A model generated the notes under the pieces. It saw only the letters and a program-made list of their open reading frames with translations, was not told where the DNA came from and did not search any database. The position numbers were made by a program, and so were the translations under genes. 64,000 nt of DNA from JALOKP01 sp963800865 (lineage in GTDB: Bacteria > Acidobacteriota > Polarisedimenticolia > J045). Location: assembly GCA_963800865.1 (NCBI GenBank), contig CAWDCL010000005.1, positions 434,001-498,000 of the forward strand. Direction: 5' to 3'. Positions 21,714 to 30,437 of the stretch are shown in pieces (position 1 is the first letter of the stretch; every line of letters starts with the position of its first letter).

Positions 21714-22385
21714 ATGAATAGCAATCTAGGCATCCTGCTGACCGGCCTGTGCCTGGCGCTGACCGTCGCGTTGTTCGACATGACGCGGATCGATCTCCGC
21801 CTGCAGGACCGGTTCTACGACCCGGTCCGCGGCTGGCGCATCGATCGCGACGCGCGCCTGCCGAAGCTGATCTTCTACGAGATCCCCAAGGTGATCCTCG
21901 GGGTGATCATCGTCGTGCTGCTCGCCTGCATCGCGTCTCCGGCCGCACTCGCCGGGTACCTGCCGCTCTCCCGGCGCAACGCCGGCTTCCTGCTGACCTG
22001 CGTCGTCGTGGTTCCGATCACGGCCTGGTTCCTCAAGAAGATGACGGGGGTCTTCTACCCCTACAAGGTCGACCGCTACGGCGGGAAGCAGCCGTACCGC
22101 ACGCTCCTGGAGTCGATCCCCCGGGTCGCGGGCCGGGAGCGGGGAAAGGGCTTCCCGGCGGCCCATTGCAGCGGCGCGTTCGCGCTCATGGCCCTCTTCT
22201 TCGTCATGCCGGGCCCCGCGCGCTGGGTCGGACTGGGGTTGGGGCTCGCGGCGGGATGGACCGTGGGGATCTACCAGATGCTCAAGGGTGCCCACTACCT
22301 GAGCCACACCGTGGTGACGATGTTCCTGGCCTGGATGATCATCCTGATCGTGTCCCGGGCGTTCGGGGTGGGCATCGCCGGCTAG
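21714..22385 (+). CDS. PAP2-family lipid phosphatase, membrane
   Basis: A 223-aa polytopic protein with five or six helices. PAP2 catalytic elements are visible: a KxDRYG-type basic stretch, GKGFPAAHCSGAFALM (a variant of the PSGH motif) and a GAHYLSHTVVTMFLAW element that provides the second catalytic His. It probably dephosphorylates an isoprenyl pyrophosphate or lipid phosphate at the periplasmic face. Members near ABC exporters and ArnT-like transferases often act on lipid A or undecaprenyl carriers. Its stop codon shares the tetranucleotide CTAG (22382-22385) with the stop of the convergent ABC exporter gene. Confidence 0.85.
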   Translation: MNSNLGILLTGLCLALTVALFDMTRIDLRLQDRFYDPVRGWRIDRDARLPKLIFYEIPKVILGVIIVVLLACIASPAALAGYLPLSRRNAGFLLTCVVVVPITAWFLKKMTGVFYPYKVDRYGGKQPYRTLLESIPRVAGRERGKGFPAAHCSGAFALMALFFVMPGPARWVGLGLGLAAGWTVGIYQMLKGAHYLSHTVVTMFLAWMIILIVSRAFGVGIAG

Positions 22386-24145
22386 CGGCCGCCGAAGCTC
22401 CGGGGGTCGCGCTCGCCGATCTGCTGGCGCCACATCGCGTAGTACAGGCCCCGCGCCGCCACCAGCTCCTCGTGCGTCCCCGCCTCGACGATCCGGCCCT
22501 TCTCGAGCACGTGGATCGTGTCGGCGTGGAGCACGGTCGAGAGGCGGTGGGCGATCATCACGACGATCAGGTCGCGCCGCTGCGAGATCTCGCGCAGCGT
22601 CTCGCCGATCTCCAGCTCCGTCAGCGAGTCGAGCGCGGAGGTGGCTTCGTCGAGAATCAGCAGGCGCGGCTGCCGGATCAGGGCCCGGGCGAGCGCGATG
22701 CGCTGCTTCTCGCCGCCCGAGAGCCGCATCCCGCCTTCCCCGAGCAGCGTGTCGAGTCCTGCCCCGGAGCGCTCGATCAGGGCCGCCGCCGAGGCGCGTC
22801 CGAGCACGTCGACCATCTCCGCCTCCGTCGCTTCGGGCGCGACGAAGAGCAGGTTTTCGCGGATCGTGCCGGCGAACAGCTGCGTGTCCTGCGTCACGAT
22901 GCCGATCTGCCGGCGGAGCTGCCCCCAGCGGATCTCGGTGGACGGTACGCCGTTGACGAGGATGCGGCCCTCGACCGGGCGGTAGAGCCCGACCAGGAGC
23001 TTGACCAGCGTTGACTTTCCGGAGCCGGAGGGCCCCACGAACGCGACCGTGTCGCCGGCCCGTGCCACGAACGACAGGTCGTCGACCGCCGGCTGCGCCG
23101 CGGAGCGGTGGCGGAAGACGACGCCTTCGAAGCGCAGCTCCTCGAGCGGGCCGACCATGACCGGCTCCTCCGGCCGCTCGACGACGGGCCGCTTCATGAA
23201 CGCGTCGAACGCGACGAGCGAGCCCTCCGCCTCGCGATAGAACAGGACCACGTTCCCCAGCTCCTGCAGCGGCATGAAGACCTGGACCGAGATGAACTGC
23301 ATCGCGATCAGCTCCCCGGTCTGCAGGACGCGGTGGAAGATCAGCCAGAGCAGCGCAAACAGGATCGAGTGCTTGAGCAGGCTGAGCGCCACCCCCTGCA
23401 GGAAGCCGAGCGTCCGCACCCGCCGGACCTTCTGCATCTCGAGCCGGTAGATCGCCTCGGTGTGCGAGCGCAGGCGTCCGATCTCCTGGCGCGTCAGGCC
23501 GAGGCTCCGCACCAGCTCGATGTTGCGCAGCGACTCCGTGATCGCTCCCGCCATCCGGGCGGTCTCGCGCACGATGGAGCGCTGGAGCCGCTTGATGCGC
23601 CCGCTCATGAGGCCGGTCAGTCCGCCCAGCCCGAGCACGCCGATCAGGAAGACCGGGACGAGCGCCCAGTGCCGCGTCACCGCGAACCAGACGAGAAAGA
23701 CGGTCCCGACCAGCGAGACGAACAGCACGTCGACCACGCTCGTGACGAAGCGCTCGGTGTCGGCACGGACCTTCTGGAGCAGGGACAGCGTCTCGCCGCT
23801 GCGCAGCTCCTCGTACTCCTGGTACGAGAGCCGGATCGCGTGCTGCAGGCCGTCGTTGAAGATCTGGAGACCGAAGCGCTGCACGAGGAGCCGCGTCACG
23901 TAGTCCGCGAAGGCGCGGGCGACTCGCGCGGCGATCGCGATCCCGATCGCGAGCGCGAGCAGGGCGAGCACGCCGCGGACCAGCTCGCCTTCGCTGCGCG
24001 AGCCGGGGTGTTCGACGTAGCGGTCGATGATCCGGCCGAAGATCAGCGGATCGAACAGGGACAGAGCCTTCGCCAGTCCGGCGAGCGCCAGGGCCAGCGC
24101 GACCCACCAGCGGTACGGCTCGAGGTAGCGCCAGATGATGCGCAT
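22382..24145 (-). CDS. ABC exporter, fused membrane and ATPase domains (lipid/multidrug type)
   Basis: A 587-aa half-transporter. Six membrane helices (about 12-310) precede an ATPase with FVGPSGSGKSTL (Walker A), RLSGGEKQRIALARAL (signature), LLILDEATSALD (Walker B) and IAHRLSTV (H-loop). The Walker region is complete, so it should dimerise into a functional exporter of the MsbA/multidrug class. The ATG at 24145 is chosen because longer reading would include low-complexity sequence; GAGG lies about 10 nt upstream. Position beside a PAP2 phosphatase and an ArnT-like transferase suggests transport or remodelling of an envelope lipid. Confidence 0.93.
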   Translation of the reverse strand: MRIIWRYLEPYRWWVALALALAGLAKALSLFDPLIFGRIIDRYVEHPGSRSEGELVRGVLALLALAIGIAIAARVARAFADYVTRLLVQRFGLQIFNDGLQHAIRLSYQEYEELRSGETLSLLQKVRADTERFVTSVVDVLFVSLVGTVFLVWFAVTRHWALVPVFLIGVLGLGGLTGLMSGRIKRLQRSIVRETARMAGAITESLRNIELVRSLGLTRQEIGRLRSHTEAIYRLEMQKVRRVRTLGFLQGVALSLLKHSILFALLWLIFHRVLQTGELIAMQFISVQVFMPLQELGNVVLFYREAEGSLVAFDAFMKRPVVERPEEPVMVGPLEELRFEGVVFRHRSAAQPAVDDLSFVARAGDTVAFVGPSGSGKSTLVKLLVGLYRPVEGRILVNGVPSTEIRWGQLRRQIGIVTQDTQLFAGTIRENLLFVAPEATEAEMVDVLGRASAAALIERSGAGLDTLLGEGGMRLSGGEKQRIALARALIRQPRLLILDEATSALDSLTELEIGETLREISQRRDLIVVMIAHRLSTVLHADTIHVLEKGRIVEAGTHEELVAARGLYYAMWRQQIGERDPRSFGGR

Positions 24146-24375
24146 CGTAGAGGTGCCTCGCCGGAGTCCGAGCCGCGCTTCTCGTCGACGCGTTGCGCGT
24201 GGGCTCATCATACCGCCCGGCCCGTCGACCGGAAGCCTGGAACGCGGTCCGGCAGGGGGTACCCCTTCCCTTTCGCCCCGCGCGCGGTATGCTCGCTCGT
24301 TCCGTCGGAACGGGCCCCCGTGCGAGCGAATCACCGGTCGGCCCCCCGGCGAACTCCGGAGGCGGACAGCGCGGA

Positions 24376-26070
24376 ATGACCCGACGAAACGCAGTGTGGA
24401 CGATCGTAGCCGCGTGGGCAATGCTCGTCGCCGTCCTGCTCCCGGTGCGGGAGGTCATGCCGCCCGACGAGGGGCGCTTCATCCAGCAGGCCCAGGAGAT
24501 GCGGGACTCCGGCCGCTGGTTCGTCCCCACGATCGGCGAGATCCCGAACACCGACAAGCCGCCGATGCTGTTCTGGCTGGCCAACCTCGCCGCATTCTGG
24601 CAGCCGCGGATCGGCGAGGCGGCAGCGCGCGTCCCCTCGGCGCTCGGCGCGCTGGTCGTGCTGCTCCTGACCCTGCGCCTGGGCCGACGCCTTTGGGGCG
24701 CGCCCGAGGTCGGGCTCGCGGGCGCTCTCATGCTGGTGACCACCGGCGAGTTCCTCCATCGCGCGCAGTGGGTGTCGTGCGACATGCTGCTCGCGACGTT
24801 CGCCTGGCTCGCGCTCACGGCCTGGCGCGAGGGGCTCTTCGAGCCCGATGGTCTGCCGGGCGAGTCGGGCGCGTTCGACGGCCTGCGCCCGGGGACGAAG
24901 CTCGCGCTGGGATGGCTCGCGGCCAGCGCCGCCGTCCTGAGCAAGGGGCCGGTCGGCCTGCTCTGGCCGCTCTTCTGGGTCGCGAGCGAAGCCTGGGCCC
25001 GGCGCCGCTGGCGCCCGCTCCGGCGCCTGCTGCACCCCTTGGGGCTGGTGCTCTTCGTCGCTCCGCTCGCCGGATGGCTCGCGCTCTTCGCTGCCGGCGC
25101 CGGCTCGAAGAAGCTCCTCGAGGTCACGCTCGTCCAGACCTTCGTGCGTTACGTGGCGGCGTGGAACCTGGTCAAGCCGTGGCACTTCTTCCTGCAGCAG
25201 CTGCCGTTCGACCTGCTGCCATGGACCGTCTTCCTGCCCGGGCTGCTCGTCTACGCCTGGCGCCGGCGGCGTGCGCGCGGAAGCGGCCGACCCGACGCGG
25301 ACGCCTTCCTCTGCTGTTCGGCCTTCCTCCTGCTCGGACTCCTCTTCTTCTCGATGTCCAGCGGGAAGCGCAATGCCTACCTGCTGCCGGCGCTGCCGGT
25401 CTTCGCGCTGCTGCTCGGGCGGGTCGCGCTGGACCTCCGCGCGCCCGACGAGCTCGGCCCGCGGTGGCGCCGAGTCGCCTACCTCGCCCTGGCCGGCTTC
25501 GGACTCGTCTTCGCCGCGGTGATCCCGGTCGTCCTGCTCGCCGGCCCCCCGCGCGGCGTGGCACCGCTCCTCGCCCGCGCCGGGCTCGACTGGCTGCCCG
25601 CGATCGCCGTCGGCGGGGCCGCGGCAACGGCCGGGGCGCTGGCCGCGTGGTGGCTGTCGGCGCGGCGCAACGACCCGGCGCGCGCACTCTACGTGGCGGC
25701 GGCCGGCGTCGCCGTGCTGCTCTTCGCGATCGGCACGTTCGGCGCGAGTGCCTGGTCGCGGTTCCAGGGACTCACCGGATTCGGAGCGGAGGTCGCCCGG
25801 ATCGTCCCCCGCGAGGACCGGCTGGCCGTCGAGCGCAGGAAGTTCGAGCTGTTCCTCTACTACTCCGCGCGGCGCGGCACCGAGTGGGAGACCGAGGAGG
25901 AACTCGGGGAGGCGATCGCGAAGGACGGCTGCCGCTTCGTCCTGCTCTCCCGAAAGCGCTGGGAACGGCTTCGCACGGCGGGATCGCTCGACGGATGGAG
26001 CGAGCGGCTCGCCGACTACGTCGGGCACGAAGAGTTCGTGCTCGTCGGGGCGCCGGGGCGCGGGCCGTAA
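24376..26070 (+). CDS. ArnT/PMT-like (GT39/83-type) membrane glycosyltransferase
   Basis: A 564-aa protein with about twelve hydrophobic segments and a short C-terminal soluble part. Near the N-terminus, MPPDEGRFIQQAQEM carries the Asp-Glu pair in the first periplasmic loop that is catalytic in ArnT and mannosyltransferases. These enzymes move a sugar from a polyprenyl phosphate to lipid A or protein in the periplasm; the acceptor is not evident here. The start is the ATG at 24376, giving a protein that begins with a membrane helix. It is divergent from the ABC exporter. Confidence 0.82.
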   Translation: MTRRNAVWTIVAAWAMLVAVLLPVREVMPPDEGRFIQQAQEMRDSGRWFVPTIGEIPNTDKPPMLFWLANLAAFWQPRIGEAAARVPSALGALVVLLLTLRLGRRLWGAPEVGLAGALMLVTTGEFLHRAQWVSCDMLLATFAWLALTAWREGLFEPDGLPGESGAFDGLRPGTKLALGWLAASAAVLSKGPVGLLWPLFWVASEAWARRRWRPLRRLLHPLGLVLFVAPLAGWLALFAAGAGSKKLLEVTLVQTFVRYVAAWNLVKPWHFFLQQLPFDLLPWTVFLPGLLVYAWRRRRARGSGRPDADAFLCCSAFLLLGLLFFSMSSGKRNAYLLPALPVFALLLGRVALDLRAPDELGPRWRRVAYLALAGFGLVFAAVIPVVLLAGPPRGVAPLLARAGLDWLPAIAVGGAAATAGALAAWWLSARRNDPARALYVAAAGVAVLLFAIGTFGASAWSRFQGLTGFGAEVARIVPREDRLAVERRKFELFLYYSARRGTEWETEEELGEAIAKDGCRFVLLSRKRWERLRTAGSLDGWSERLADYVGHEEFVLVGAPGRGP

Positions 26071-26097
26071 CCTGCACCGCCCCCGCGCTCGCTCAGG

Positions 26098-26865
26098 TCA
26101 TTCGCGCAGGAAATCCGAGGTCTCGAGCCACTGCCGGTCCGCGTAGTAGGAGAAGACCAGGCTTCCGCCCTTGATCGCATCGATGATCGGGCCGGCGAGC
26201 CGCCTCGAGACGGCCGGACAACCCCACGACCGGCCCAGGCGGCCGCGCGCGCGGGCGAACTCCTCGCTCACGTAGTCGGCACCGTGGAGCACGATCGCCC
26301 GCTCGAGCGCCCGGTCGTTGACGCCGGGCTCGAGCCCGAGCAGGCGCAACGAGTAACCGTTGCGGCCGGTGTAGGTCTCGCCCGTCAGGAACAGCCCGAG
26401 GCTCGTCTGCCGGCTCCCGGGCCGGTTCGAGAAGTACTGCGAGAGCAGCTCTCCCGTGCTCGAGCCGTGGGCGACCCGGTCGCTGAACAGCAGCCGGCGG
26501 TGGGCCAGGTCGAGGACCCACAGCCGCGGCTGCGACGACGGCAGGGTGTAGTCGATCAGGGTCAGGAGTTCGGAACGAACCTCGACGCCGCGCGCGCGTG
26601 CTTTCCGGGCGGCACGCAGGCCGAGCTGCAACACGTCCCGGCGGAGGCCCGGCGCTGCCTGGAGGAGCTGCTCCTCGAGGGACCCCGCGGATTCCGTTCC
26701 CGCCGCAGGAGAAAGGAGGGCGGACCCGAGCCCGCTGTCCGTTCCGTTCCCGGGCGACGCCTCGGCGAACGGGCCGGGCGCCGCAACCGCGGCCAGCGCA
26801 AAGAGGACGGCCAGCACCCGCCGCGCCGATCCGGGCCAGGTACTGCAATCACGAGCGGCCAACAT
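26098..26865 (-). CDS. Murein L,D-transpeptidase catalytic-domain family protein (YkuD_2-like)
   Basis: A 255-aa exported protein: a positively charged N-terminus then a hydrophobic signal segment (VLAVLFALAAVAAPGPFA), then a domain whose core is HGADYVSEEFARARGRLG followed by RSWGCPAVS, the His and Cys of the transpeptidase motif (S.GC). It would cut or cross-link peptidoglycan peptides at the periplasm. GGAGGG abuts the ATG at 26865 very closely, so a TTG three bases further in (26862) is a possible alternative start. Converges on the ArnT-like gene. Confidence 0.85.
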   Translation of the reverse strand: MLAARDCSTWPGSARRVLAVLFALAAVAAPGPFAEASPGNGTDSGLGSALLSPAAGTESAGSLEEQLLQAAPGLRRDVLQLGLRAARKARARGVEVRSELLTLIDYTLPSSQPRLWVLDLAHRRLLFSDRVAHGSSTGELLSQYFSNRPGSRQTSLGLFLTGETYTGRNGYSLRLLGLEPGVNDRALERAIVLHGADYVSEEFARARGRLGRSWGCPAVSRRLAGPIIDAIKGGSLVFSYYADRQWLETSDFLRE

Positions 26866-27156
26866 CCCTCCGTGTGACCCGGATGGCGACGGTCGTCGTC
26901 CGGGGCGTGCAATGCGGCGGGGCCGCTCGGTGGGGTGGAACGCGCGCGGTGCCACGGAAGCCACCGGCGCGGGAGAATCTACAGCGTCCCGCGCCGGCCC
27001 GCACCTCGCCCGCCAGCCGGCCTCCAGGGGCCTCTCCGGCGGATCTCCCGGGGGCCGGGCCGTTCGAGTCGCGCGCCCGGGTCTCCCCTGCATGTTCGTT
27101 TTTTCTCCGCCGCGCGTTGAACGGGGTGAGGGGCAGAACGAACGAAGGGGGGAGAA

Positions 27157-29904
27157 ATGAGGATGACGCGCCTGCTCGTCACGGCGGCTGCCGCCGTGAC
27201 GCTCTCGGCGGGGTGGATCGTGCTGGCGACCACGCCGGTAGCCACCTCCATTCAGCCCGCGAGCGGGGTCGTCGACACCGAGACACCGATCGCGCTGACC
27301 GGACACGACTTCGTTCCCGGGATGCGGCTGGCGCTGGTCGCGGGGGGCGGGCACGAAGTCCTCCACCTGCCGCTCTCCGGCGTCATCAGCATCGCGCTCG
27401 CCGGCGACTTCGCCTTCGTGGCGACCGACCCCGATCTCGTCACGCTGGACCTCTCGCGGCCGGGGCCCCCTGCCGTCGTCGGGTCGACGCCGATCGGCGG
27501 CCGGCCGGGCTACCTCCGCGCCGCCGACCGCCGCGTCTTCGCCGGGGTCTACGGCGCCGGCGGTTTCTCGCGGTTGCGGATCTTCGACGCCGCCGACCCG
27601 TTGCTGCTGTCGCCGATCGGCGACCTCGCGTTCGACGCCCCCGTGACCCAGTTCGGGTATGCGTCCGGCTTCCTCTACCTCCCGTCCGCTGCCGACGGTT
27701 TCGACGTCGTCGACGTGCGGGATGCCGCCGCGCCGGTCATCGTGGCGTGCTTCCGGGAAGTTGGGTTCCAGGTGGCGGCGATCGAAGTCGTCGGGTTGCA
27801 GGCTTTCGTCGCCGGGACGTACAGGAGCATCGACGGCGCGCTCTACCCGTTCGTCGACATCTTCGACGTCTCCCTCCCGTTCGCGCCCCAGCGGGTCGCT
27901 TCGGCCAGCCTGCCGGGCACCGTGGGGCAACTGGCGCCGATCGCGCACGGCGTCCTGGTCAGCCACAGCCATGGGCTGTTCGCCGTCACCTACGATGGCC
28001 GCTATCCCACCAGGCAGGTGGCCCTCCGCCAGGGCGGCTCGACGCCGTCGTTCGTGACGACCGACGGCAACCAGGCGGCCTGGTACCACGGTGCGGTCGA
28101 ACTGCTCGACATCACCGACCCGTTCGCGCCCGTCGTACGCGGGCGCTTTCCCGTCACGCCGGACGAGCCTCCCGTCGGCGCTCCGCTCGCCCTCCGGAAC
28201 GGACTCGCCTACTGGGGGCTGAGCCGCGGCCTCGAGGTCTACGACGCCTGTGAACCCTACGCGGCGGCGCCGGTGCACGAGCGTGCGCACCGCTGGGGCC
28301 TCAGGGACGTCGACTTCACCGGCGACCGCGTTCACTTCCTCGACGACTCCGGGCAGCTGCACGTGACCGAGCTGATCGATCCCGCCGCTCCGCACGCGGT
28401 CGGCTCGACCCTGGACGTCAGCTTCGGGGATCGCGTGGCCGTCGACGGGGGCATGGCCTACGTCGCCGGACAGACCTGGTCCTGGTACGACCGGGGCGTG
28501 CTCTCGATCATCGACGAGGAGGCTTCCTTCGTGATGCCGGTCGTCGGCTCGGTGGGCCTCGCCGCGCCGCCCGCCGCCATCGACGCCGAGGGAGCCCTCG
28601 TCTACATCGGCGGCTGGTCCGCCCTCTGGGGCGGCTCGCTCGAGATCGTCGACGCCACGCGCCCTCGCGAACCGCTGCCGGCCGGGCGGCTCGACGGCCT
28701 CGCCCGGCCCAGAACGCTCACCGCGGCCGGCGGCGCACTCTATTACTTCGGCGACGACACGCTCACGCTCGTCGACGTCCGCGATCCGGCACGACCCGTC
28801 GTGGCCGGTACGCTGCCGGGCTTCGGCTGGCCGACCGACAGCGCACGCGTGGGGGACCTGCTCTTCGTGAGCGCGATCGTCCCGTGGACCGACGACGCCG
28901 GAACGCTCCGGGTGCTCGACATCTCGAGCCCCTTCTCCCCGGCCGTAGTCGCCGAGGTGCCGATCTCCGGCTTCCCGCTCGGCGTGGACGCCAGCGCGAC
29001 GCAGGTCGTCGTCGCCACCGACCGGGAGGGCGTGCTCGTCTTCCGGCTCGACCTCGGGATGCCGCCGCGGTTGACCCAGTCCCTGGCCGACACCGGCGGA
29101 TGGGTCGGCCTCTTCGACGGCTTCGCCAGCGTGCACCGCCCCGGGACCTGGACGATCTACCGGCTCAACCCGCCGGTCGAGAACACCTCTTCAGCTTCGG
29201 ACACCTGCGGCAGCTCGATCATCCCGGCCGGGGTCCAGCGCGGCCTGTACGACGTGGTGACCACCTGCCCGCACGGCCACGCCTTCCGCTTCCGCGACGC
29301 CTACCGCGCCTGCATCCGGCACGAGTTCTCCGCCGGACTCGAAGCGGTTCCGCGGCCGGGGCTGCCGCTCCTCTGGCGCCTGGGCCTCGCCGGGGACGAG
29401 CACTTCTTCGTGCCGCGTCCGTCGCACGACGCGCGGCTGCTGCTCCCGCAGTTGCCGGCGAACCTCGACAAGCGGTACGAGATCGGGGGCGCACCCGGCA
29501 CGCTCTCGATCGTGCTCGCGCTGACGCCCGGCCAGGGGACCGGAGTGGTGCACCTCGTCGGAAGCGATCGCGCCGCCCTCGAGTCGCTCTGGGCGACGAT
29601 GTCGGCGACCGGCGGGATCGCGCTCCGCGCGCTCGACGACCGGCACTACGGCGACCTCCAGCTGTCGATCGGCGGCGGCGGCATCGCCGGTATCGACGGC
29701 AGGCCGCAACTCAGCTACGCCTACACCTTCAGCAAGGGGATCCTCGCGGCGGCCTCCGCCAGCGGGCCGGGCGTCGACCTCCTGTTCGAGGCCGAGGGGT
29801 TCGACGACATCCGATGCGCCACGCCCGCTACGGCCAGCTACGGCGCGGGACTGAAGCGGGCCTGTGAGACCAATCTGCGCGGGACTGCGGGGTGTGCCTG
29901 GTAG
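27157..29904 (+). CDS. Secreted LVIVD-repeat beta-propeller protein
   Basis: A 915-aa intact gene with a signal peptide (LLVTAAAAVTLSAGWIVLA) and an IPT/TIG-like N-terminal domain (SIQPASGVVDTETPIALTG), followed by repeated blades containing VDVRDPARPVV, VLDISSPFSPAVV, VDVRDAAAPVIV and similar LVIVD (PF08309-type) motifs, about eight to ten. A C-terminal Cys-containing domain follows (DTCGSS, TTCPHGH, RACIRHEF). Ribosome site GGGGGGAG sits 5 nt upstream of the ATG. It is probably a surface or periplasmic scaffold; no enzymatic motif. The 291-nt gap upstream, shared with the transpeptidase gene, shows no clear promoter to me. Confidence 0.88.
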   Translation: MRMTRLLVTAAAAVTLSAGWIVLATTPVATSIQPASGVVDTETPIALTGHDFVPGMRLALVAGGGHEVLHLPLSGVISIALAGDFAFVATDPDLVTLDLSRPGPPAVVGSTPIGGRPGYLRAADRRVFAGVYGAGGFSRLRIFDAADPLLLSPIGDLAFDAPVTQFGYASGFLYLPSAADGFDVVDVRDAAAPVIVACFREVGFQVAAIEVVGLQAFVAGTYRSIDGALYPFVDIFDVSLPFAPQRVASASLPGTVGQLAPIAHGVLVSHSHGLFAVTYDGRYPTRQVALRQGGSTPSFVTTDGNQAAWYHGAVELLDITDPFAPVVRGRFPVTPDEPPVGAPLALRNGLAYWGLSRGLEVYDACEPYAAAPVHERAHRWGLRDVDFTGDRVHFLDDSGQLHVTELIDPAAPHAVGSTLDVSFGDRVAVDGGMAYVAGQTWSWYDRGVLSIIDEEASFVMPVVGSVGLAAPPAAIDAEGALVYIGGWSALWGGSLEIVDATRPREPLPAGRLDGLARPRTLTAAGGALYYFGDDTLTLVDVRDPARPVVAGTLPGFGWPTDSARVGDLLFVSAIVPWTDDAGTLRVLDISSPFSPAVVAEVPISGFPLGVDASATQVVVATDREGVLVFRLDLGMPPRLTQSLADTGGWVGLFDGFASVHRPGTWTIYRLNPPVENTSSASDTCGSSIIPAGVQRGLYDVVTTCPHGHAFRFRDAYRACIRHEFSAGLEAVPRPGLPLLWRLGLAGDEHFFVPRPSHDARLLLPQLPANLDKRYEIGGAPGTLSIVLALTPGQGTGVVHLVGSDRAALESLWATMSATGGIALRALDDRHYGDLQLSIGGGGIAGIDGRPQLSYAYTFSKGILAAASASGPGVDLLFEAEGFDDIRCATPATASYGAGLKRACETNLRGTAGCAW

Positions 29905-29927
29905 CCCTGCTGCCCCCGAACGGCGTG

Positions 29928-30413
29928 CTAGGGATTCAGGCGCCAGATCACTCCGTTCAGGATCCCGGCGAAGGTGACCCAGGCAAGGTACGGAACGAGC
30001 AGGACGCCTGCGAACTTCTCCAGCCGGTAGAAGGCGATCAGCGTCGCCAGGATCGCGCCCCACAGCACCACGATCTCGACGAACGCCCAGCCGGGCCGGC
30101 GCAGGCCGAAGAAGATGAAGGACCAGAGGACGTTGAGGCCGAGCTGGACCAGGAAGAGCGTGACGGCGTGGCGCACGCCGCGCTCTCCCCATCCCAGTCG
30201 CCAGACGCGCCACAGGGCGACGGCCATCAGCAGGTAGAGAACCGTCCAGACCGGGCCGAACAGCCCGTCGGGAGGATTCCACGACGGTTTCTGGAGGGTC
30301 TGGTACCAGTTCTGCACCGATGCTGCCGTGACGATCCCGCCCGCCACTGCTGCGGCCGTGCAGAGCACCGCGGACGCACCGAGGAGCAGATAGTCGTTCG
30401 GACGGCTCGGCAT
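29928..30413 (-). CDS. tspO: TspO/MBR family tryptophan-rich sensory protein
   Basis: A 161-aa five-helix membrane protein. Diagnostic segments: WYQTLQKPSWNPP, PVWTVLYLLMAVALWR, LFLVQLGLNVLWSFIFFG and the C-terminal LPYLAW-like region (VPYLAWVTFAGILNGVIW). TspO binds porphyrins and modulates tetrapyrrole and redox responses. Start ATG 30413 fits the family length exactly. It is 24 nt from the M20 peptidase gene on the same strand. Relation to the heme-linked genes at 2-8 kb is only suggestive. Confidence 0.95.
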   Translation of the reverse strand: MPSRPNDYLLLGASAVLCTAAAVAGGIVTAASVQNWYQTLQKPSWNPPDGLFGPVWTVLYLLMAVALWRVWRLGWGERGVRHAVTLFLVQLGLNVLWSFIFFGLRRPGWAFVEIVVLWGAILATLIAFYRLEKFAGVLLVPYLAWVTFAGILNGVIWRLNP

Positions 30414-30437
30414 GGCTCTTCCCTCTCGTCGGCGGAC

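Noticed and set aside
26912..27160. 82-aa plus-strand frame upstream of the LVIVD gene
   Set aside because: Arg/Gly-rich composition with no ribosome site; it lies in the leader and shares only its last bases with the real start.
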